A stretch of 12,684 bases of DNA, from the NCBI GenBank assembly GCA_020859645.1, contig JAJBVU010000092.1, forward strand, positions 1 through 12,684, written 5' to 3'. Position 1 is the first letter of the stretch, and every line of letters begins with the position of its first letter. Positions 6,795-12,026 of this stretch are shown one piece after another. The position numbers and the translations under genes were made by a program. Below the pieces are notes generated by a model. That model worked only from the letters and a program-made list of their open reading frames with translations. It ran no database searches and was not told where the DNA came from. The DNA comes from Eubacterium sp. (lineage in GTDB: Bacteria > Bacillota > Clostridia > Lachnospirales > CAG-274).

Positions 6795-6961
6795 CGTCGC
6801 ACCAAGCTCTGTTCGTTTGCTTCGGTGTTTCACACCAAAGCAAGACTGCACGCCGCTGCTGCTCCTCTTTCGGCAAAAGCCTTACCTTTTGCCGATGGGT
6901 GCCTTCGGCACCAAGCCTCCCCTTGAGGGGAGGTGCCTGTCGCAGACAGGCGGAGAGGTGT
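6795..6961 (+). repeat. Full composite element B+A
   Basis: Starts CGTCGCACCAAGCTC. Hairpins in order: GGTG-TTTC-CACC, GGCAAAAG/CTTTTGCC, GGTGCC-TTC-GGCACC, then module A with CCTCCCC/GGGGAGG and CCTGT-CGC-(A)CAGG, ending GGAGAGGTGT. The end abuts the gp10 TAG stop at 6962-6964 with no intervening base. This is the cleanest full-length copy. Confidence 0.92.
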
Positions 6962-7519
6962 CTACTTCCCAAAGTCTCTAACTAACTCATCAGCAAAATT
7001 ATCACAAGCCTGTTCCCAACGGCTTTGATAATTTTCTCTTGCAATACGGTAATTTTCAAACGCTCTTGTCTTTTTACCCGTGTCAGATCCGTGAACAACA
7101 ACCCTGTGTCCATACTCCAAAAGATGTGTATGCGGTGCGGAATATTTATGCGTCTGCAAAAACCTAACTCTTCCGTTATACCTCTTTGCGGTGCTTTCGG
7201 TTCGCCCCTCTATTTCGGGCCCGAACCCTCTTCCCCCTGCTTTAATTACTCCGCCTTTTCGTTTTCCGTAAACCTTTGAAGAATCCTTAGCTTTCCCGGG
7301 GTTCTCAAGGTGATACTTATAGTTTTTCTGCCTTGTTACCGAGTTCAAATAATTCCCGGTCTTTATCTTTACGGGAGAGGCTAAAATCTGTCTCCTAACC
7401 TCCGTCTTAAGCTTGTTTCCCTCCCGGGTTAAAAGCCTTCCCGCTCTTCTTTTATATTCCTTTTCCTCAATCTCCAAAGCCTGAGCGACCTCTTCCGCTC
7501 CCTCAACTTCGATTTCCAA
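6962..7519 (-). CDS. HK97 gp10-like head-tail/tail completion protein
   Basis: A 185-residue protein of the HK97 gp10 family (XkdI-like position in PBSX-type phages), acting at the head-tail junction. The N-terminal helix (MEIEVEGAEEVAQAL), the K-TGNYLNSV segment and the SAPHTHLLEYGHR motif (about residues 127-138) are characteristic. The TTG at 7519 has AGAGG 8 nt upstream; a GTG at 7528 lies too close to that site. Upstream is a B module and an intrinsic terminator, so it may be transcribed apart from the sheath gene. Downstream is a B+A element and then a remnant of a second gp10 gene. Confidence 0.85.
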   Translation of the reverse strand: MEIEVEGAEEVAQALEIEEKEYKRRAGRLLTREGNKLKTEVRRQILASPVKIKTGNYLNSVTRQKNYKYHLENPGKAKDSSKVYGKRKGGVIKAGGRGFGPEIEGRTESTAKRYNGRVRFLQTHKYSAPHTHLLEYGHRVVVHGSDTGKKTRAFENYRIARENYQSRWEQACDNFADELVRDFGK

Positions 7520-7552
7520 AACAATCACCTCTATTAAAAACCCCCGGAGCCT

Positions 7553-7672
7553 CGTCGGGTCAAACTACGTTCGTTTGCTTCCGTACAAGTACGAAAGCAA
7601 GACTACACTCCGTTGCCCCTCCTCTTCCGCCAAAAGTCTATCAACTTTTGGCGGTGGGCGGCTTACGCCGCC
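7553..7672 (+). repeat. Module B copy without A
   Basis: Starts CGTCGGGTCAAACTACG (a second edge type shared with the copy at 11820). Hairpins: CGTAC-AA-GTACG, CGCCAAAAG/CTTTTGGCG, GCGGC-TTAC-GCCGCC. It lies between the gp10 start region and the terminator that follows the sheath gene. Confidence 0.85.
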
Positions 7673-7690
7673 TGCCGCAAATTTAATTCT

Positions 7691-7720
7691 AAAAAAAAAC
7701 CGGGGGTATCAGCCCCCGGT
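7691..7720 (-). terminator. Intrinsic terminator downstream of the sheath gene
   Basis: On the minus strand: perfect 8-bp GC-rich stem ACCGGGGG/CCCCCGGT with a 6-nt loop, followed at once by nine T residues. This is a textbook Rho-independent terminator about 48 nt past the sheath stop, inside the structural gene cluster. The plus-strand reading has A-runs on both sides and would not terminate. Confidence 0.9.
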
Positions 7721-7767
7721 AAAAAAAGGAAGGAAAATCCCAATCTCAGGTAACTTGTCAATTAAAG

Positions 7768-8862
7768 TTATTCCAAAGTTATCTCCATTTCAAGGCTTTC
7801 CATACTCTGAGCCACCTTGATATATGCTTTAAGATAAACTATCCTCTTGTAGGGGTTCTCTTTAATTTCCTGCTCATCCCAGTCCTCAGCCTCTTCGTTG
7901 CCGTTTGCTATCCACGCCGCCTGCTGTTCCGTTACGTTTATGTCGACATAATTGTTATAGTCCGGGTCTAAAACGTCCTCATTAGCTAATTTCCTGAAAT
8001 ACTCGTTTACAGCCGCTATAAAAAGCAGCTGGTTGTCATATGTGTTTTTATACTTTCCTCTGTAGTTTTCCACAAAGGTATTTGTAATATCCAGTTTAAT
8101 CATATCCATCGTATTTACGACTTCAATGTACTGCATGTCCTCCGTTACGTCTCCCGTAACCTCCGCCGTGTTTATCCCCGCAATAACCCTTGCGGTTCCG
8201 CCCTTCATCTCAGCCCCCAGCTTTCCCTCACTTACAAGATCCGGCTCTTCTCCGAAATCCGCAGCATAGCTTACACTGTCACAGGGCAAAGCGTAGTTCG
8301 TTAAGCTTCTTTCAACACCGCAGGCTGCCACAGCTCCGGCGTACATACACATTACGTTGTATGCGCTTAAAAGCTCATCATCGTCATAATAGTTTATAAC
8401 ACCATCGTCTGTCTCAACACATATGTAGTGCATATCCCGATAACCATCATCGGTATTCACTACAATAACCGTTCCGCCGTAGCTTTCGTTGTATGTTCTG
8501 AATGCCGCCGTTACATCAGCTATTGCCGATCCCTGACACCCTGCCGTTATTATGGCGTTGGTCAAATTCTTTTCGCTTAATGTCTTAAACAGATCTCCCG
8601 AAGACAAATTCGTTATATACAGCGAATTGGGCGATGCCGCAATGGCATAGTTTACGCTTTTGGCTAAATCCGCAGCGTAGCTTGATGTATAGCTTTCGGC
8701 GTCCTCTTCTGTTATGTTTCCGTTAAGCAGTGATATTTTGTCAAATACGTCAGCTGTTTCTCCCATACTTGATAAAATAACAACGGGTCTTTCCCCGCTT
8801 CTTTCAATCAGTGTAGACGCCAGCTGAGTAAAAATTATGTTTACATATGGTTTTGTTGCCAT
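7768..8862 (-). CDS. Phage tail sheath protein (XkdK-like)
   Basis: The contractile outer tube of a myophage-type tail. The 364-residue protein carries the family's C-terminal block: DMIKLDITNTFVENYRGKY, then YDNQLLFIAAVNEYF, and an acidic C-terminus ending MESLEMEITLE. Its presence shows a contractile tail or a tailocin-like particle. The ATG is preceded by AGGAG 11 nt upstream and by the leader GATGCGAC immediately before it, a motif shared with several other genes here. A strong terminator follows. In a normal late operon the sheath precedes the tail tube; here the tube comes first. Confidence 0.88.
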   Translation of the reverse strand: MATKPYVNIIFTQLASTLIERSGERPVVILSSMGETADVFDKISLLNGNITEEDAESYTSSYAADLAKSVNYAIAASPNSLYITNLSSGDLFKTLSEKNLTNAIITAGCQGSAIADVTAAFRTYNESYGGTVIVVNTDDGYRDMHYICVETDDGVINYYDDDELLSAYNVMCMYAGAVAACGVERSLTNYALPCDSVSYAADFGEEPDLVSEGKLGAEMKGGTARVIAGINTAEVTGDVTEDMQYIEVVNTMDMIKLDITNTFVENYRGKYKNTYDNQLLFIAAVNEYFRKLANEDVLDPDYNNYVDINVTEQQAAWIANGNEEAEDWDEQEIKENPYKRIVYLKAYIKVAQSMESLEMEITLE

Positions 8863-8878
8863 GTCGCATCATACTCCT
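8863..8878 (-). promoter_or_regulatory. Conserved translation start leader of the sheath gene
   Basis: AAGGAGTATGATGCGAC directly precedes the ATG. The sequence GRTGYGAC before a start codon recurs at the chaperone, the terminator-gene duplicate, the fragment at 2498 and, three bases further away, the tail tube gene. It contains out-of-frame ATG triplets close to the Shine-Dalgarno sequence. Confidence 0.55.
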
Positions 8879-8887
8879 TTCTTTGTT

Positions 8888-8961
8888 AAGGCTCGCCTTT
8901 TCTAAAGGAGAGCTGTCAACAGCATTGATTTTTTCAAAAATCAATGCTGTTGACTGAGAGG
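8888..8961 (+). repeat. Module A copy with a 19-bp extended stem
   Basis: The first hairpin has decayed (GCTCGCCTTTTCTAAAGGAGAGC). The second is greatly extended: a perfect 19-bp stem from GTCAACAGCATTG to its complement CAATGCTGTTGAC, with a loop of about 3 nt and an AT-rich D-type core. The end reads GACTGAGAGG and then diverges. It lies between the tail tube stop and the sheath start. Confidence 0.88.
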
Positions 8962-8983
8962 ATTTCCCTTTGCGGCTACTACC

Positions 8984-9397
8984 TTACAGCTTCTTAGGCA
9001 GTCCGCATTTAAAGGGCAGTGAAAGCTCTATCGCTCCCTTTCCCTGCTTTACTACCGTCACTTCCGTAAATACTACATTGGGAATAGAATAACTGCAGGT
9101 TGCCCCGCTGTTTTTATTGGTCAGCGTTGATACGATAGTCCTCTCGGGGAAATATCCGCTTTCAAAGGTCTCCAAAATATTATCTGCATAGTCCGTGCTT
9201 GTCATATATACCGTTGCAGTTCCCTCTGTGGTATATCCGGTGTATACGCTTTCCGTTTCATACGTTCCGCAAAGCTCCAAATCGTCAAAATTTCCCGTTA
9301 CCTTTACTTCAATCTCCTTGATATAGCTTTCTACTTCTCCGTCTAAATAAACTTTTCCGTCATGTCCCGTAAAAACTTGTTTGTTAACCACACTCAC
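8984..9397 (-). CDS. Phage tail tube protein (XkdM-like)
   Basis: The inner tube of a contractile tail; 137 residues, close to the usual XkdM/DUF2001 length of about 145. It matches that family's layout: early GHDGKVYLDGE, a GYTTEGTATVYMTSTDY strand pair, a central NKNSGATCSYSI turn and a C-terminal LPFKCGLPKKL. The GTG at 9397 (MSVVNKQ) is chosen because residues further upstream would come from the B repeat, whose edge supplies AAGGA 12 nt before this GTG. A module A copy follows the stop. Confidence 0.85.
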   Translation of the reverse strand: MSVVNKQVFTGHDGKVYLDGEVESYIKEIEVKVTGNFDDLELCGTYETESVYTGYTTEGTATVYMTSTDYADNILETFESGYFPERTIVSTLTNKNSGATCSYSIPNVVFTEVTVVKQGKGAIELSLPFKCGLPKKL

Positions 9398-9399
9398 GG

Positions 9400-9519
9400 C
9401 GTCGCACCTTCCTTCATTCAATTTGCTTCGGCGTTTCACGCCAAATCAAGATTTCATTGCGGAGCTGCTCCTTTTCCGTTGAAAACCTCAGTTTTCAACG
9501 GGTGGGCGGCTCCGCCGCC
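9400..9519 (+). repeat. Module B copy at the tail tube start
   Basis: GTCGCACC begins 3 nt from the tail tube GTG. Hairpins: GGCG-TTTC-CGCC, CGTTGAAAA/TTTTCAACG, GGCGG-CTC-CGCC. The central connector (GCGGAGCTGCTCCTTTTC) is diverged. No module A is attached. Confidence 0.85.
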
Positions 9520-9618
9520 TTATAAACCCTTGCCATTTCTATTTCCCAAAAATCCGTTGCCTGCTTTGAAATTCTTTCTTCCGTAAAAAAATTCAAAGTC
9601 GATGAAAGAATTTCAAAG
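9520..9618 (-). other. Spacer with possible gene remnant and 15-bp inverted repeat
   Basis: Between two B modules lies a stretch with an open minus-strand frame (TEERISKQATDFWEIEMARVYK) that reads like protein but matches nothing I recognise and is cut by repeats on both sides. It contains a perfect 15-bp inverted repeat, CTTTGAAATTCTTTC near 9562 and GAAAGAATTTCAAAG near 9604. It may be the debris of a gene lost between the tail tube and terminator genes. Confidence 0.35.
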
Positions 9619-9742
9619 TCTCCTTCGCTGAAATCCCTTTGGGCTTTCAGCGATTGGCGGCTTCTCAGAAGTTTTGCCTGCGGCAAAACCCGCCCTGCGG
9701 GCGTCCCGACTTCTTTCGGGTTCCAACCGCCTAAGGCTCCCC
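9619..9742 (+). repeat. Shortened B with C inserted, then truncated A
   Basis: Connector CTCCTTC, hairpin GCTGAAA/TTTCAGC with the CCCTTTGGG loop also seen near 6560, then the third hairpin GGCGG/CCGCC split by module C (9665-9724). Module A begins (AAGGCTCCCC) but is cut after ten bases where the next B-type element starts at 9746, indicating nested or successive insertion. Confidence 0.8.
9665..9724 (+). repeat. Module C copy 4, inserted in a B hairpin
   Basis: TCAGAAG, hairpin TTTTGC-CTGC-GGCAAAA, hairpin CGCCC-TGC-GGGCG, terminal hairpin CCCGA-CTTCT-TTCGGG, end TTCC. It splits the two arms of the third hairpin of the surrounding B module. Confidence 0.85.
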
Positions 9743-9745
9743 TTT

Positions 9746-10036
9746 CGTCGCGTCAAACTCCTTTCGCTTGTTTCGGCGTTTACCACAATTTTTTTCTCCG
9801 AAAAAATTTGCGGCAGCCAAACCAACGCTCACTCCGTTGCTGCTCCTCGCTCGATGAAACACCGCGAAATTATTTTTGCTAAAAAATTTTAGATTGAAAA
9901 AATAATTTCGTGGCAGGTTTTCAACGAATAAGGAACAGTTGCGAAATAAGTGTTATTTTCGGGTTTATCCGGAAATAAACGAATGGAGCTAACTGTGACG
10001 CCGGGAGCTGTCGGGCAAAGCCCGACTGAGAGGTGT
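9746..10036 (+). repeat. Expanded, multi-branched B+A element
   Basis: Begins CGTCGCGTCAAACTCC and keeps the connector CTCCGTTGCTGCTCCTC, but the hairpins are much enlarged. A D-type hairpin ACAATTTTTTT/GAAAAAATTTG sits near 9785-9815; the stem CGAAATTATTTTT/AAAAATAATTTCG encloses a CTAAAAAATTTTAG palindrome; ACAGTT (about 9936) and AACTGT (about 9990) enclose GAAATAA/TTATTTC and GTTTAT/ATAAAC. It closes with a partial module A (GGGAGCTGTCGGGC..GACTGAGAGGTGT). It fills the rest of the gap between the tail tube and terminator genes. Confidence 0.75.
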
Positions 10037-10049
10037 TCTATTTTGCTTC

Positions 10050-10511
10050 TTACCCTAAATCGTCCATACTTACAGCTAACTGCAATTCGAGAATTTCCAT
10101 ATACTCAGCGTTCAGTGCTTCGACATCCTCAACAAGCATATCTATCTCAAGTCTGCCTATAATCACCGCTACGCCGTCCTCATATACGTCCGACTTCAAA
10201 TCATCAAGACACACATACAGGGGTCTTTCGCCCTCTCCCATATCCGCCTTAATTTCCTCCGAAAGCTTAAGCGACCAGTCCGCAATAACCGCCCTTGCCT
10301 CGTCCTCAAAGTCATATTCCGAGCTGCAAAAATAGCTTATCTGAACATCAAGACTTACAAACCTCAAAAGGGCATTTACTTTCTCAAGCCCCACCGGCAC
10401 AACCGCCACCGTTACCGACGGCCTGTCAAGCTTGTTTTGCGTCCACATTCCGTCAAAGGGTATATCAGTATCCAACGCCTCATATATTCCTCTCGATAAT
10501 TGTGAAATCAT
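10050..10511 (-). CDS. Putative tail terminator/completion protein
   Basis: A 153-residue acidic protein with alternating predicted strands and helices, no membrane segments and a small-domain size. The N-terminal MISQLSRGIYEAL helix followed by DTDIPFDGMWTQN and central strands (SLDVQISYF, VAVIIGRLEIDM) resemble tail-terminator-type proteins that cap the tail tube, but I cannot name the family. Gene content (gp10, sheath, tube, chaperone nearby) supports a head-tail or tail-completion role. The ATG has GGGAG 10 nt upstream and overlaps the stop of a short upstream frame derived from a duplicate of its own 5' end. Module A lies 13 nt past the stop. Confidence 0.5.
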   Translation of the reverse strand: MISQLSRGIYEALDTDIPFDGMWTQNKLDRPSVTVAVVPVGLEKVNALLRFVSLDVQISYFCSSEYDFEDEARAVIADWSLKLSEEIKADMGEGERPLYVCLDDLKSDVYEDGVAVIIGRLEIDMLVEDVEALNAEYMEILELQLAVSMDDLG

Positions 10512-10660
10512 ACGCTGTCAGCTCCCTCATTGCGTCCACATATCTCAGAACTTTTGCAAGCAAAAGCAGCTTTCAGCTGTCGGACTTCTTTCCGATTCCA
10601 ATCAAAAGGTATATCCGTCTTTAACGCCTCATATATTCCCTTTGACAATTGAGCAATCAC
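10508..10660 (-). pseudogene. Truncated in-frame duplicate of the terminator-like gene, with C insertion
   Basis: A GTG at 10660 opens a 50-codon frame. Its first 20 residues (MIAQLSKGIYEALKTDIPFD) match the gene downstream (MISQLSRGIYEALDTDIPFD) with many silent DNA differences. Module C (10545-10599) is then read in frame, followed by ICGRNEGADSV and a TGA that overlaps the next ATG (ATGA). AGGTG precedes the GTG by 7 nt and the leader GATGCGAC abuts it. Either this is decayed duplicate sequence or it is a short coupled leader peptide for the downstream gene. Confidence 0.7.
10545..10599 (+). repeat. Module C copy 5, inside the terminator-gene duplicate
   Basis: TCAGAA, hairpin CTTTTGC-AA-GCAAAAG, hairpin AGC-TTTC-AGCT region, terminal hairpin CGGA-CTTCTT-TCCG, end ATTCC. 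It is flanked by gene-derived sequence on both sides (ATGTGGACGCAA and GATATACCTTTTGAT on the minus strand) and keeps the frame open. Confidence 0.85.
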
Positions 10661-10673
10661 GTCGCATCACCTA

Positions 10674-11798
10674 TTAACTGCCTGATACTTCAAGCTTCAC
10701 AATCTTCTGAGGCTCAATAACCTTTGCGTCCATTTCAAGCCAAGCACAAAGTCCTACGGCGTGCTGTTCGTAATACTTTTCTCTTATAACCTCAATTGAA
10801 GGGTTCTCCACAATCTTAACCGCAAGTCCCGAATAATCGCCGTAATATATAACTCCGTCCTCTAAGGTGTCTGTTAAGCTTATGGGCTTGCCCAAAAGGT
10901 GCCAGTTTCCCGTGCCGTTTGCATAGTCTCTTTCAAGAAGGTAGTTGCCCTGACCGTCCTTGAATTTTCTTATGCTGTTCTTTGTTCCGGGCGACATAAT
11001 CCAGCGGCATCTTGACTGAAATACCCCTTTAATGCTGTCCTGAAGGTCGATAAGGCTGTCAGAGGTCAGTGTTGTTACACTTGCCTCCACTGAGCTCAAG
11101 CCCTCGATCTTGTCTGTTGTTCCCAGCAGAAGCTCTTTCTCAAGCCAGTCTGCCACAGCTTCTGCCACCTTTCCCACTATGTAGGTGAAAAGGTCAAACT
11201 GTGAGTTGTTTATAAGGCTCTTTGAAATAAGCGTTGTTACTCTTGCCAAAAAGCTTGTAAGCTTCACCGATGTAAACTTGCCCGCTGTATGAACGGGGTC
11301 TGTAAATTCTTCGGCATACTCCATTGTTATGCCGCCGTCGCTTTCGTCATAAACGGGAAAGAATAAATCGCCCTTTACGTTGTACTTGCTGGCGTATGAA
11401 TAGATCTCGCAGCGGTCTACTACCTCTTCGATAATCTTGTTGGCTATGCTGGAGGGTATAACCGCCGTGTTGTCCGTTACGGTGAAATTCGCCTCGGCTC
11501 TTATCTCTTCGGGTTCTTCAAAATATTTGTTTCTCACAAATGCCACAAAAGCCCTTTTCTCAGCCTCTTCTTTTTCAACTTTTGCTCTCTGTTCGGGGTC
11601 TTTGTTTAAGTTTTCCGCCTGAAGCTTCTCAGCCCTCTTTATGGTCTCCGAAAGCTCTTTAACTTCCCCTTCAAGCTTGTCAAACTCCTTAATTTCCTCT
11701 TCGGACATAGCCCTCTTCTCGCTTCCGCAAGCTTGGGTTATCTCCTCCATTCTCACGATCTTCTCGTTCCTCTGCTCTAAAAGCTCTTTTAAATTCAT
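10674..11798 (-). CDS. Major capsid protein (HK97 fold)
   Basis: A 374-residue HK97-type major capsid protein that builds the icosahedral head. Residues 1 to about 90 are charged and coiled-coil (MNLKELLEQRNEKIVRMEEI), the delta/scaffold domain usually removed on maturation. The core follows, with TDNTAVIPSSIANKIIEEV, VKLTSFLARVTTLISKSLI and the GDYSGLAVKI strand near the end. I chose the ATG at 11798, with AAGGGG 12 nt upstream; 13 further codons upstream are in frame but come from the B repeat. The maturation protease usually encoded next to this gene is not in the window. The stop is 13 nt before the GTG of the terminator-gene duplicate. Confidence 0.93.
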   Translation of the reverse strand: MNLKELLEQRNEKIVRMEEITQACGSEKRAMSEEEIKEFDKLEGEVKELSETIKRAEKLQAENLNKDPEQRAKVEKEEAEKRAFVAFVRNKYFEEPEEIRAEANFTVTDNTAVIPSSIANKIIEEVVDRCEIYSYASKYNVKGDLFFPVYDESDGGITMEYAEEFTDPVHTAGKFTSVKLTSFLARVTTLISKSLINNSQFDLFTYIVGKVAEAVADWLEKELLLGTTDKIEGLSSVEASVTTLTSDSLIDLQDSIKGVFQSRCRWIMSPGTKNSIRKFKDGQGNYLLERDYANGTGNWHLLGKPISLTDTLEDGVIYYGDYSGLAVKIVENPSIEVIREKYYEQHAVGLCAWLEMDAKVIEPQKIVKLEVSGS

Positions 11799-11819
11799 CG
11801 TTCTGTCAATCCCCTTTCT

Positions 11820-12014
11820 CGTCGGGTCAAACTTCATTCATTCGGTTCTGCACAAGTGCAAAACCGATATTCATTCCGTTGCCCCTCCTCTTTCGCAAGC
11901 CTTGATTTTTTCGAAGAAAAATTCAAGGTGTCTATCAACTTTTTGCGATTGGTGCCTTCGGCACCTTAAGGCTCCCCTTGAGGGGAGCTGTCGCTGCAAG
12001 CGACTGAGAGGTGT
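11820..12014 (+). repeat. Full composite B+A element with nested D hairpin
   Basis: Starts CGTCGGGTCAAACTTC. Hairpins: TGCAC-AA-GTGCA, then TCGCAA/TTTTTGCGA whose loop contains an inserted D hairpin CCTTGATTTTTT/GAAAAATTCAAGG, then GGTGCC-TTC-GGCACC, then module A (11968-12014) with GCTCCCC/GGGGAGC and CGCT-GCA-AGCG. It separates the chaperone frameshift stop from the capsid gene. Confidence 0.9.
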
Positions 12015-12026
12015 AACAACTCACCG

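Noticed and set aside
6664..6981. Plus-strand ORFs whose products contain VGQSPTER-like peptides
   Set aside because: They are translations of module A and its flanks. The same peptide recurs wherever A occurs, there is no ribosome binding site, and the frames overlap real minus-strand genes or remnants.
11799..11837. 13-codon N-terminal extension of the capsid protein
   Set aside because: The codons derive from the edge of the B module. The ATG at 11798 has its own ribosome binding site and gives the usual capsid N-terminus.
1711..12014. CRISPR array
   Set aside because: Repeats are not regularly spaced, there are no unique spacers of constant length, and whole genes lie between copies.
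1711..12014. Integron cassette array with attC sites
   Set aside because: One-gene cassettes separated by structured repeats suggest it, but I see no attC core (GTTRRRY or its complement) at the boundaries and no integrase in the window.
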